DNA of 46,625 bases from Zygnema cylindricum (taxonomy: Eukaryota; Streptophyta; Zygnematophyceae; Zygnematales; Zygnemataceae): NCBI GenBank assembly GCA_037447655.1, contig JBBHKE010001151.1, positions 1-46,625 on the forward strand. Direction: 5' to 3'. Every line of letters begins with the position of its first letter. The stretch's first letter is position 1. Shown here piece by piece: positions 9,735 to 19,313 of this stretch. Under the pieces are notes generated by a model. The model saw only the letters and a program-made list of their open reading frames with translations. It was not told the DNA's origin and made no database searches. Position numbers and translations under genes: made by a program.

Positions 9735-9750
9735 TTCCCCTAAAGCTTTA
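9735..9750 (-). other. Polypurine tract of element A
   Basis: On the minus strand TAAAGCTTTAGGGGAA abuts the TG of the LTR. The equivalent tracts at 23809-23825 and before 31196 are very similar. Confidence 0.75.
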
Positions 9751-9894
9751 GACTCAGTATAGCGGCGCAGCTGCGGTGATAAACTAGCGCAACATCGAAG
9801 CATAGCAATATAGCAATTAGCAAGTTACCCAGTCCCACTGCATCACAATGGTGGATTTATCGCAGAGTGGCAGTATAGCAGTGCAGCAAGTCAA

Positions 9895-10563
9895 CTATTT
9901 TCTTAATCCCACTGCGTCCCTACAAAACTTCAGCTTAGGAGCAGGAATGGCTTTAGTGAGCATATCAACAATCATTTTTGCATCTCGCAGATAACATAAT
10001 TTAAGCACTCTAAAGAACACTTTTTCTCTTACAAAGTGTAATCGTACATCCATGTGCTTGATTTTGAAGTGATGACTCGGGTTAGAAACAATGGCAATGG
10101 CAGTCTGGTTATCACACCAGATCACCTATGGACAAACTTGCATGTATCCTAGTTCTTGTAATATGGATTTTACCTATAAGAGTTCGTTGAGGGTCGAGCT
10201 TGCTCCCATATATTCTGACTCCATTGTCGATTGTGCTGTAACCTTTTGAAGTTTGTTGCTCTAGCAGCAAGTACCGTTCCCAATTTGTAGAACAAATCCC
10301 GTGGTGGATTTCTGGCTTGGCATGTTGCCATAGCTTGCATCACTCCATGTTTGCAGCTTGACTTATCCTCCGCCTTGAGTGAGTTTGAGATCTTTAGTTC
10401 CTGCAAAATATCTTAAGACTCTCCTTGCTGCATCAAGATCAGATTTTCTCGGATTTTCTAGACTCCTGCTCAGTACCCCGACTGCTGCAGCATTGTTAGG
10501 ATGGGTACAATTCATGAAATATATTAAGCTTCCCACTATCTGTCTATAAGGTATTATTGTCAT
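9895..10563 (-). pseudogene. RNase H of element A, broken
   Basis: On the minus strand the region starts with the connection segment (PYRQIVGSLIYFM, then LENPRKSDLDAARRVLRYFA) at 10563-10363. It continues with the RNase H body and ends with IWCDNQTAIAIVSNPSHHF, KHMDVRLHFVREKV and the VDMLTKAIPAPKLKFC block, stopping at 9895. At least two frame changes (near 10365 and 10150) break it. The catalytic Asp of the CDN motif is kept. It closely resembles the RNase H at 23173-23665. Confidence 0.85.
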
Positions 10564-11420
10564 AGGATCATTCTCCTCGACTCTAAATACTCGCTAACAA
10601 TGACACTTGGTTCTGTCTCTTCTCCCTCTAACTTCTGCCGAAACTCCATTGGAGTTAAACATCCTTTTGCCCCTCGCATTCCGTACTCATCTAACATGTT
10701 TCCAATAGCCTCTTTTTGAATCAATTTTATTATTTTCTTATTTCTGTCCCTCTCTACCTGGATACCCAAAATATATTTTGCCTCACCGAGGTCTTTCATC
10801 TCGAACCGTGAGTTTAGAGCAGTTTTGATTTTGTTAATTTCAGCCATTGATTTGCTAATTAATAGCAAATCATCTACATATACTGCTATATACACTATCA
10901 CATTTTCACCCTTTAGAACGTAGACAAAGTGAGCAGAACTTATCCTTTGAAATCTTAGGCTAGTCAAGAATTAATCAAGCTTTAGATTCCACTGTCTGGG
11001 GGCCTATTTTAGGCCGTACAAAGATTTTAGCAACTTGCATACTAAGTGTTCTTTTCCTGGTTCCACATACTTTTCAGGCTGCTGCATGTAAATGGTCTCT
11101 TCTAGTTCTTTGTGCAAAAAGGTCGTCTTTACATCCATCTGATGTATTTCCATATCTTTTTTAGCAGCTAGAGACAACAAAATCCTAATTGTCAGAAATC
11201 TTACAACCGGAGAAAATGTTTCCTAAAAATCGATTCTTTCCTTTTGATTATACCCCTTTGCCACAAGTTTGGCCTTATAACGTTCAATGGTGTTATCGGG
11301 ATTTAACTTCACCTTGAATACCCATTTGCTACCGATCGCTTTTCTGTCTGGAGGAAGGTCCACAAGCTCCCATGTTTGAGCCTCCAAGATGGACTTCATT
11401 TCGTCGTTTGCTGCCTCAAT
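10560..11420 (-). pseudogene. Reverse transcriptase of element A, broken
   Basis: The open part (10967-10560 on the minus strand) holds the catalytic YVDD box at 10869-10880 within YIAVYVDDLLLISKS, then FEMKDLGEAKYILGIQVERD and GNMLDEYGMRGAKGCL. Further upstream, to 11420, the translated minus strand carries recognisable N-terminal RT segments, including the region corresponding to WVFKVKLN and YKARLVAKGYNQ, but split by frameshifts and stops (for example near 10970 and 11225). Ty1/copia RT copies element RNA into DNA. The active-site Asp pair is intact but the gene cannot be translated as one protein. Confidence 0.87.
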
Positions 11421-12083
11421 TCAGTGATTCCGTTTTTGGTGATGAGAAAGCCTCCTGAATGGTCGAAGGCTCCTCGAGGCTGCCGAGTAGGCAAAGTGAG
11501 AGCTTGCTTGCAGGCGGCTGCTTGATCTTCTTCCCCCCAAAAATTCTGAGGCTGAGATCGTCGGATGCCGTGCATTACGCTGATTGCTCTGGTAGCGATC
11601 TGTGTGTACAGACCGCTGTTGGTCCGTCTGAATCCGAATTTGTTGAGGAACTTGAAGAGAGTCGGACTCCGGAGTCACCACCGGAGTTTGTGGAATCTGG
11701 GGGACAATATCCTGCATGCAATCTAAAATGACATATTCCTGTACCTTTTGTTGCTTTTGCTGCTCTGTCATTTTAAATAAATCTATGGAGTCTAGTTCAT
11801 CTTTAACAATGATGTTCCTTGCTACAACTATTTTCTGCCTCTCAAACACAAAGACTCTATAACCTTTTGAGTGATCATCATATCCTAATAGAATACCCGA
11901 TAATCCCTTCGATTCCGTTTTCCATCTATCTGTAGACGTATCCAATATAAAGCATTAAATACCAAAGACCTTGAAATGGCTAAAATCTGGTTTGGTTCCA
12001 GTCTAAATCTTGTAAAGAGTAGTTTCTACCGATCTTGATCCTATCCTATTCTTAATATAAACTGCACAATTTAGAGCCTCAGC
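11421..12083 (-). pseudogene. Integrase C-terminal region and linker of element A
   Basis: On the minus strand this continues the integrase after a stop codon at 12084-12086. The open part (11945-11421) shows the copia integrase C-terminal pattern (LSGILLGYDDHSKGYRVFVF) and then a Gln/Pro/Ser-rich linker to the RT. A frameshift lies near 11950, where the preceding segment FKVFGIXCFILDTS-type sequence changes frame. The equivalent region in element C is 19865-20500. Confidence 0.75.
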
Positions 12084-12956
12084 CTAGAATTTCGGATCCA
12101 CATTTTTATCTGCGAGCATCGACCTAGAGCCCTCTGTGATAGTTCTATTCAGTCTTTCCGACACCCCATTTTGTTCCGGTGAATATGGAACAGTCACTAG
12201 ATGACTTATTCCCTCCTTGAGTAAAAAGGTTTCAAATTCCTTTGATGTATACTTACCACCACTGTCCGATCTAAGCTGCAAAATAGGTAAATTATGAAGC
12301 TTTTCACCACATGTTTTATAGTGTTTGAAGTGACCATACACTTCACTCTTCTCCTTCATGAAGTAAACTTTTGTAAACCTGGAGAAATCATCTGTGAAGG
12401 TGACCATATATTTCATCCCTGAGGCAGATGGAACCTTCGCCAAACCAAAGACATCCGAATGAATTTGTTGTAAGAGTTTCGTTGACCGATGCTCAAACTC
12501 TTTAGGAAATGGCAATCTGTGGATTTTTCCTAAAGCGCAACCATCACAAGTTTTGACCGGCTCATTTGTGATTGACACACCCTCTATTTTTCCAGCAATG
12601 ACCATTTTCCTCAATCTATCATAGTTTACATGGCCTAATCTTTTATGCCACAACTCATCTGAGTGGAAAACATCGGAGTACAGAACATCATTCTCCTTGG
12701 TATTAGCCATATCCATGCGATACATCTTACTACTATCTCTAGTACCTGTAACCGCAACCTTGACATTTTTGCTAACAACATGCCGACCATTTTTCAAATT
12801 AACCTCAAAGCCTTTACTCTGTACCAAGGACGTACAAAACAGATTTTTCTTAAAGTCAGACACAAATAAGACATTGTGAAGAGTCCTTTCAATTGCTTTT
12901 CCTTCTACATCAACGAGTAAGGACACATCACCCACAGCACGAGTTACGACACTCAT
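12084..12956 (-). pseudogene. GAG-pre-integrase and integrase core of element A
   Basis: A 290-codon minus-strand frame. Residues 1-95 are the GAG-pre-integrase region. Residues 101-140 hold the zinc-binding HHCC motif (H104, H109, C137, C140). The catalytic core has D168 (HSDVFG), D231 (RSDSGGK) and E267 (SERLNRT), with 35 residues between D231 and E267, the classic D-D-35-E of integrases. The frame ends in TAG (12084-12086) right after DPKF, where relatives have Trp before AEALN. Element C has a stop at the same codon. The start is internal: the sequence upstream of 12962 is replaced by unrelated DNA, so protease and gag are missing. It is catalytically plausible by motif, but truncated at both ends. 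Confidence 0.9.
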
Positions 12957-12978
12957 TCCACAAGCATAATAAATATTT

Positions 12979-13058
12979 AAGCTTCTGTGGTGAATTATGT
13001 CTACTTCTACTACTACTGCTGCTGCTACACCTGCTCCAATGGTCGTAGAACATCAATA
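12979..13058 (+). repeat. Plus-oriented LTR end fragment inside element A
   Basis: AGCTTCTG...ATGTCTACTTCTACTACTAC...GTAGAACATCA matches the last 80 bases of an A/C-type LTR, but in the plus direction, opposite to the host element. Its coding frame still reads MSTSTTTAAATPAPMVVEHQ. Its end abuts the 40-bp repeat block. Confidence 0.75.
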
Positions 13059-13256
13059 TAAGTAACAATTCTTTTTATCGCTAATTGTTGTGTAATTTAG
13101 GAACAATTCTTGTTATTGCTAATTGTTTGTGTAATTTAGGTAACAATTCTTGTTATCGCTTACAGTTTGTGTAAATTAGATAACAATTCTTGTTATCGCT
13201 AACACTTTGTATAATTTAGATAACAATTTATGTTATAGCTAACTGTTTGCGTTATT
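13059..13256. repeat. Array of five 39-40-bp repeats
   Basis: Five tandem units follow the pattern TAACAATTCTTGTTATCGCT then AATTGTTTGTGTAATTTAG. Both ends abut LTR termini that point inward toward the array (plus LTR fragment ending 13058, minus LTR starting 13257). Part of the unit (TTGTTATCGC...TTTGTGT) recalls the satellite motif TTGTTAGCGCAAA...TTTGTGTTAG at 24527 onwards, but the relationship is only suggestive. Confidence 0.75.
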
Positions 13257-14052
13257 TGTTGTTCTACAACCACCGGTGCAGTGGAGGAGCAGCAGTAGTA
13301 GTAGAAGTAGACATGATACACTCTCAGAAGCTATCAAGAATCCTACCAAACAGTTGTTCTTAAGTGCTCACCAATTCTTATACAAGCATCCAAACTTCAA
13401 AAAACACTATCAAAATATAGAGTATCATAAACAGTGATAACTCCCAAAGTTTCAACACAATTGACCTGACAACACTCAAGATATAATACTCAGAAGTTTC
13501 CCAAAAACTGTCTGCAGTTTTACTACTTGGAAGTTTGGATACATAATATGTTCTAAGTCCTAAGTCTTATACTTGTGTTGAACTGGCAACACCAGTGTAC
13601 TTGAGAGGTACATCAAATCACCAAGCTACCACTAATCTGTCAAGCTACCACTGAGCTATCACTAAGCTACCACTGAGCTATCACTAAGCTACCACTGAGT
13701 TACCCACTACGTTACCACTGAGTTCCCCACTAAGTTGACTAGAATCGTATCTATCGCAATTGCTCTATCGTGTAAAGAATCACATTAAATATATCAGAAG
13801 CTGCGTTGTCCGTACGGACCATATCAAATATAATCGTGGTTGCGTTGTCCTGTATGTGTTGCAGCTTTGCTGTTGCGCTGCTCCGCTGCTGCGTTGCCCT
13901 GTTGTATAGCAGCTGCGCTGCTCTGTCTGCTCTGTTGTTGCGCTGCTCTCCTGCATAGCAGTTGCGCTGCTCTGTCTGTATAGCAGTTGCGTTGCTTTGT
14001 TTGTATAGCAGCTGCGCTGCTCTGAGACTGAAAGCTTTCCAAAAAGACATCA
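13257..14052 (-). repeat. 5' LTR of element A (796 bp)
   Basis: On the minus strand it starts at 14052 (GATGTC end of the plus strand, TGATGTC on the minus) and ends with GTAGAACAACA at 13257. It is 64 bp longer than the 3' LTR, mostly because the U3 minisatellite (TGCGCTGCTCTGTCTGTATAGCAGT, about 25 bp, roughly 13855-14025) has more copies. The palindrome GTCCGTACGGAC is at 13808-13819. The LTR-encoded Gag start has a one-base deletion. Confidence 0.83.
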
Positions 14053-14583
14053 ACCGGGTCATTATATGGAAGAATGCCTTTGTTTGGAAAAACTTAGAAG
14101 TTGTAATGTGGATGAGGAGGAAGAAGGGGAAGAGGAGAAAGAGGATGAAGATATTTTAGAGCTTCTCCACATTAGTAGTATGGGTAAGAGAGAAAAGCAC
14201 ACAGAAATCCCACGAAAGCAACAGTGTGCTTTTGGAGGCATAAGGGAATTAGAGAGAGAGGAGGTACTTGAGGATGTCGAGGAGTGTAGATTTTATGACT
14301 TAGAAATGGGAAAGTCAGATCTAGGATCCATAAGTGAAAACGGGAAAGATAAAATTAATTGGGATAATTTTATAGATAATTGGGAAACAAAAAACTGGTC
14401 GGAAAGGGAGACTTCAACGGATTCCGAGGAAAGAGGAAAAGTGAAAGTCGAAGAGGTTTTAAAGGATAAGGGAGAAGAGAAATATTTGATTAAAAGTTTA
14501 GGGGAGAAGAAATATTTATTGGGAATTAAATTAGAAAGTGATAGTGGAAAGAATTCCATGGGAGAGAGTGAGGGATGGTGAGA
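14053..14583 (+). pseudogene. Gag-like gene of B copy 2, 3' part
   Basis: This continues the gag interrupted at 9003. It starts inside the zinc knuckle with GHYMEECLCLEK, which has the normal final Cys of a CX2CX4HX4C knuckle. An acidic stretch (DEEEEGEEEKEDEDIL) and a long charged tail follow, ending near SLGEKKYLLGIKLESDS, the RT-like remnant. A TGA at 14579-14581 interrupts, but the same frame continues into the RNase H-like remnant at 14600. The ancestral B protein was therefore probably one continuous Gag plus pol-remnant chain. Confidence 0.75.
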
Positions 14584-14599
14584 AAATGGGGTAATTATC

Positions 14600-15076
14600 A
14601 TGGATAAAAATATGAGTACGGAAGATGTAGATCTTATGAGGAACTTAGTGGGGACTAGTGTTTTTTGGGAATATTTGGCGGTGGATGGATTTGACATCAC
14701 TACTTGGTGTGATGTCACTTGTGAAGATGTGCATGTAAAAGGGTTATCATCCGGGTATGTGTTGCAGGTTGGGGATGGGGCTGACTGTTGGAAATGCAGA
14801 AAGGAAAGTAGATTTTGGTTGGATGAAAAGGGGAGGAGGTGCATAAAATCTTTGATCGGATTTATGATAAGTGGGGTGCTAAATGAAATGTGTGATGCAA
14901 TTATTATTTCAGTTCATCTAATGCATTGTATTAAATACAAGAGTATTTTTCTTAAGTTTTATAAAAGGAAGAAGAAAAACAAAAAAAAAAAAAAAATAGG
15001 GGAAGGAGTGTTTGTTTATTTGTTTGTAAGAGTTGAAAAAAGTAGACTAGAAAATAAGGGGAGTGTTGATATTTGA
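14600..15076 (+). pseudogene. RNase H-like remnant of B copy 2
   Basis: A 158-codon frame in phase with the gag tail. It has FDITTWCDVTCEDVHVKG and LSSGYVLQVGDGADCW, the truncated copia RNase H entry seen in copy 1, then a Lys-rich tail. It reads through the polypurine tract and ends a few codons into the LTR. The catalytic Glu and late Asp are absent. Confidence 0.65.
15051..15063 (+). other. Polypurine tract of B copy 2
   Basis: AAAATAAGGGGAG directly before the third B LTR. Confidence 0.8.
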
Positions 15077-16237
15077 GTATTTTCTAGGTCTTTATAGAAA
15101 AAGAGCAAAGGCAGTCTGTCCCTGACTCCCTTCTCCAAGCCCCCACACTTGTTGTAGTCACTGAATGCTTGATAGGGAGCTAGAGCCATGGCTGCCTAAA
15201 GCTCACAAGAGAAGACAAAGGGTGGATTAGATAGATTTACTAAAAGTTACTTGACGGACCCAGGAATTGATTCTGGTACCTGCCGTCCGTCAAGTTACAT
15301 TAGGCGTTAGCTCTAACCGTTAAGTCTAGGACATATATTACGATATGTAGGGTTTGATAAATAATTAAATCGTCACATGTATATTAATTTGTTTAACGGC
15401 GAATAGATACTTAGTGCATAGATACAGTTTGACTTAGTATGAAGAACGGTATGGGGACAGAACGAATACCGCGCATTTGTTTCGATAGCGAAACAAATAC
15501 CGCGAGTCGAATTTCAACGGCTAGGATTATAACTGGTTTTGATCAGACGGCCGCGATAGGCGCCGCGATCACAAAAAAGGTACTTTGGGCGTTTTACGAT
15601 CTTTGCCACGTTAGGTGACACGTGGCGTGATAACATTGGATTACGGGAATTCTGGAGATTACAGGAACTAATCCTGATTTGACACATGTCGACATTTTGG
15701 CCATGTCGTACAATGGCCGTACAGAAAGTACACCGGCACCTGTACTTTTCTATACGACACAGTAATTTGATTGGTGCTGTACTTCCGTAGATAGAATTTT
15801 AGAGGGGGAATAGGACTTAGAAAACTTTGGGTAGATAGTTGCCTCTCCCAGAGAGCACCTTGTATAAATGGCAAACTTTGGCCAGCCATAACTATCAATT
15901 TACTTGACCATTTTCAGTGATTCTTTTTGCTGCAGACTCAGAGGAGTCCAAGCTACACAGGGGTGTTGTCGGTCAGAGGTTTTGTCTTCCATGGTGGCGG
16001 TATTTCTAAGGGAAAGTCAAAGTGGGTGAATGTGTCCAAATCTCGAATTCCAACTTTGCATTCTGTGGTGGAATTGAGCACACAGAAAGTGTTATTTCAC
16101 AAGGGTGAATCTATATTGGGGTTTGACTATCAAGGGGTCAGTCATTTGGGTTTATATCAACTTGGAGTCGGCACTATCTAGATTAGTTTCTTTTGGATCT
16201 GCATACTCTGAGGGCCAATGGAGGTCTTAGAGTTTTA
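15064..16237 (+). repeat. B-family LTR, copy 3 (1174 bp)
   Basis: It begins TGTTGATATTTGAG and ends about GGTCTTAGAGTTTTA. After 16237 the sequence no longer matches the other B copies, which here enter the primer site, so this is the outer 3' LTR. It keeps the TATAAAT box (15863-15869), the ATTTGTTTCG/CGAAACAAAT hairpin (about 15475-15498) and the GTAC hairpin (about 15717-15756). Confidence 0.85.
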
Positions 16238-17044
16238 AAAAACTGAACAAACAAAATCTTATGTTGGAAAATTACTGAATGTACAACCCAAAAATAAAAC
16301 ACAAAAGATTATTCTTACCTAGATTTCTCCATATTCTAGTTGTTTTTGTCATTTGTATAGTAAAAAACTAAACTTAATAAATATCAAGCAACCCCTACCC
16401 TCCTTTTTTTAATATCTCTTTTTTTTTTTTCCCCTCACCTCCCTCACCTTTATTCTCTTCCTTTCCTCGCCTCCCTCGTTCCTCTCCTCCCTCACTTTCC
16501 CCCTCTCGTTCAAAACTTATTATTTTATACTTTAATGGTATGTTTGTTATCTCTATTTGTAGAAAGAATATTTCATACGTCACAACTGCAAATAAGACAA
16601 AAAAAAAAGTGAATCAATGACAAATTAGCAACCACAACTAACACAATTCGAATGACAGCAAAACAAACAAATAAAACAAAATACAACAAAAGGTCAAAAA
16701 AAAACAGCAACACACAAAACAAATTCGAGAGAGCTACGAAAAAATAATGAACTAGATTTAGGGAGAGGGGGCGGCATTGAAAGGGGGGGGGGGGAGGGGG
16801 GAGAAGGAAGACACATTGAAACGGGTGCGATAGGCTCTTTCAGTGTGGGAAAGAGGGAAAGGGATAAGAATAAAGCGAGATAGAGGGATTCACTAAAGAG
16901 GAGAAGCAAATTCAGAGGGTGAGAGGGGGATAGGGAGATTGAGAGAGAAAGAGGCAAGGGCAGAGAAGTATAGGAGGAGGGGGAAAAGGGAAGGGGATAA
17001 AAATATAAGGGGAGAACATGTTAACAAATAAAGAGAGGTACACT
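16238..17044. other. Non-coding spacer with strand-skewed purine/pyrimidine tracts
   Basis: No gene is seen. Bases 16390-16510 are almost all pyrimidine on the plus strand (C/T runs). Bases 16755-17010 are almost all purine, with G runs at 16780-16801. Short frames here encode only low-complexity Ser/Leu/Pro strings and are artefacts of the skew. Confidence 0.65.
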
Positions 17045-17964
17045 TATTAGTTTTTGAAAGCTTAAGTTTCAGCAAATTTATAGGACGGCGGAAAAATAGA
17101 GTTATAGGGACACGCGTCGTTAGTAGAAGCACAATGAAAGTTTTAATGGTACCGACACCACTATTCTAACACCGCAGCTGCGACTCAAATGGAACAAGCG
17201 CAGCTTTGGTTATGTTTGATATGGTCCGTACGGACCAACGCAGTTGCTACGCAACAAGACAAACGCAGTTGCGGCTATTTTTGGTATGGGACAATGCAGC
17301 TGCGGCGAAGCTGCGGATATTCAAATATGATCTGGAACTGGACTGCGCTGCTACGGTTGAACAGGATCGAGTCAACGGACGAGATTCACAGATGAATTAC
17401 TAACAGATGTCTTTAAAACAACTGAGTGCACATATCTGGACAAACGTAACTAGTCGGCGGCGAGTATTTGTACAATCACTTAGTACACATTCTCAATAAT
17501 GTGATTGTACAGTGGTAAATTAGTTTAAGCGTGATTAGAAGTAATTAGATCTCAGTGGTAGTTTTGTGTTTCGGACATATCTCTTAGGAACACCTGTATC
17601 GGCGGTGCAGCATTATGTAATAGGACAACTAAAAGTAGATACTCACTAAGAGTATAAGAGTTAGTATTAGAATGATTTTGTATCCAGACTTCCGAGTAGT
17701 TAAATGCACACAGTTTTTGGGAAACTTCTGAGTATTATATCTTGAGTGTTGTCCGGTCAATTGAGTTGAAACTTTGGGAGTTGTCAGTGTTTGTGCTATT
17801 CTATATTTTGATAGAGTTTTGTGAGGTTTATATGCTTGTATAATACTTGGTGAGCACTTGTTGATAGTTGTTTGATAGAATTTTGATAGCTTCTGAGAGT
17901 GTATCATGTCTACTTCTACTACTACTGCTGCTCCTCCACCTGCACCGGTGGTCGTAGAACAACA
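17045..17964 (+). repeat. 5' LTR of element C (920 bp)
   Basis: It starts TATTAGTTTTTGAAAGC; two relatives at 29513 and 31196 start TATTGG, so this subfamily seems to have TA instead of TG. It ends GTCGTAGAACAACA just before the primer site. The U3 differs from the A-type LTRs, but the last roughly 300 bases are similar. It has the 14-bp palindrome GGTCCGTACGGACC (17223-17236). The Gag frame opens inside it at 17906. Confidence 0.82.
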
Positions 17965-18717
17965 AGTTATGGGCCTGTCATCAAGAATTCCTATCTTTTC
18001 CAGTGAAAAGTATGTTTACTGGGCGGATATGGTGGAGACACATTTTGAGAATGTCCATCTCTTGGACATATTGGATGGTTCTCTAGATGAATCTGATCCG
18101 TCATTGTCTAAGAAAAATACGCAAGCTCGTTCGATTTCGAAATTCTGTATATCTGAATACTTAGCTATGTCTCGGATAAAAATGAAAAAAACCAATTGAT
18201 ATCTGGAAGTCTCTTAAAAATGATAATGAAAAAGCTAATGTCCAAGAAGAATATTTTAAAAATTTGGGACTATAAGTACACTGGCGGTACAATGGCTGAA
18301 TATTCTAACAAATTTCGCATCCTTGTAGATGCACATGCTTGTGCAGGTGGGGAGTTTCCTCAGTTTCAGCAGGCAGCGTTGCCCATGAGGGGTCTCCCTC
18401 GTAGTATGAAAGGAGCATCTGATATGCTCAAACAGAAAGATAAAGCTAGCGGGACTTTACAGTTAGCTATCAATATTTTGCTAGAAGAAGAAGCTACATC
18501 TAATTTTCTCAATGTTGAGCAGGTAGAGGCTTTTAATTCAGACTTTGAGAGGAAAAGACAATTTAATCAGCAAAGGAATCAGTTTAATGAGTTTAGACAG
18601 TTTAATCAAGGTGAAAATAGATAATCAAACAATGCATGTTTTTATTGTAGTGAGAGAGGTCATGGATACAAATTTTGTCCTAAGCTTAAAAATGCTAACG
18701 TTACAGGTCTATACAGG
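17906..18717 (+). pseudogene. Gag of element C, starts inside the LTR, broken
   Basis: The frame opens with ATG at 17906, 59 bases before the LTR end. It reads MSTSTTTAAPPPAPVVVEQQ in the LTR, then passes through the primer site as VMGLSSRIPIFSSEKYVYW. The second Met (17969) is the ATG of the primer site and aligns with the first Met of the B Gag. A stop at 18197 and a frame change lead to 18196-18624, with the Gag core (YSNKFRILVDAHACAGG, then LPRSMKGASDML) and a Gln/Asn/Phe-rich segment. A TAA at 18622 then separates it, in frame, from the zinc knuckle CFYCSERGHGYKFC (18637-18678), a perfect CX2CX4HX4C. Gag forms the virus-like particle and binds element RNA. Confidence 0.82.
17965..17975 (+). 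promoter_or_regulatory. Primer-binding site of element C (half tRNA-iMet type)
   Basis: AGTTATGGGCC follows the LTR end directly and shares TTATGGGCC with the B primer sites. It matches the anticodon region of initiator tRNA-Met over about 9 nt, shorter than in B. The Gag frame runs through it. Confidence 0.7.
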
Positions 18718-18722
18718 CGTGG

Positions 18723-19313
18723 ATGGCACAAAGTCAGTTTTACAAAAATTTCACGGGGCCTACACCTCGTGGAAAAGCAATGTTTTCAGCGTCTTCATCA
18801 CACCAGGATGAGACTATGACATTTTCTAAAGAGGTTGACACGGATCTATTTGTTATGGCGGTAGCGATGGAGGGCGCGAAAGACCTTGGATGGATAATGG
18901 ATACAGGATCGTCAACCCACATGTGGTGGAACAAAGCCATCTTCAAAAATCTGAAAACAACGTCGGAGAAAAATATTTATTATGCTAGAGAAATAAGTGT
19001 TCAGACTCGTGCTGTGGGTGATGTGTCTTTGCTAGTGGATGTGGAGGGCAAAGCAACTAAAAGGACTCTTCACAATGTCTTATTTGTGCCTGACTTTAAG
19101 AAAAATTTGTTTTGTACGTCCTTGGTAGAGAGTAAAGGCTTTGAGGTTAATTTGAAAAATGGTAGGCAGGTTGTTAGCAAAAATGGCAAAGTCGCAGTTA
19201 CACGTACTAGAGATAATAGCAAGATGTCCCGAATGGATATGGCTAATACCAAGGAGAATGATGTTCTTACTCCGGTGTTTTGCGTTCAGATGAGTTGTGG
19301 CATAAAAGATTAG
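18723..19313 (+). pseudogene. Protease and GAG-pre-integrase region of element C
   Basis: A 196-codon frame. The aspartic protease active site is DTGSSTHM at residues 60-67 (Asp codon at 18900), inside LGWIMDTGSSTHMWWN, the copia form of the retroviral-type protease motif. Residues 95-185 are the GAG-pre-integrase region, closely similar to the same part of element A (TRAVGDVSLLVDVEGKA). A frameshift near 19270 ends the frame before the integrase zinc finger. The protease would cleave the Gag-Pol polyprotein. Only this copy in the window retains the protease. Confidence 0.87.

Larger units (their letters stand above)
9003..14052 (-). mobile_element. Copia element A, minus strand, nested in B (5050 bp)
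   Basis: This Ty1/copia element has two LTRs in minus orientation (9003-9734 and 13257-14052). Between them lie, in minus-strand order, integrase, reverse transcriptase and RNase H, which is the copia order. Its ends have TGTTGT/ACAACA-type inverted termini and a degenerate 5-bp target duplication. The gag, protease and normal primer site are missing. In their place are a 198-bp block of 40-bp repeats and a short plus-oriented LTR end. All coding parts carry stops or frameshifts, so the copy is dead. Confidence 0.87.
3570..16237 (+). mobile_element. Three-LTR tandem of non-autonomous copia family B
   Basis: The order is LTR (3570-4738), internal (4739-6768), LTR (6769-7943), internal (7944-15063, interrupted by element A) and LTR (15064-16237). 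Both internal regions have the same plan: primer site, gag, short RT-like and RNase H-like scraps, polypurine tract. No protease, integrase or complete RT is present, so movement would need proteins from a related element, most simply family D. The middle LTR serves as 3' LTR of one unit and 5' LTR of the next, as expected after unequal LTR recombination. I could not find a clear target duplication at the outer ends (AACTA before 3570; A-rich after 16237). Confidence 0.8.

Noticed and set aside
13059-13256. Possible CRISPR-like array (five short repeats)
   Set aside because: There are no spacers, the units are adjacent and diverged, and the context is a eukaryotic retrotransposon.
16694-17132. 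Ser/Leu/Pro-rich minus-strand frames
   Set aside because: Product of the purine-rich tract; no protein character.
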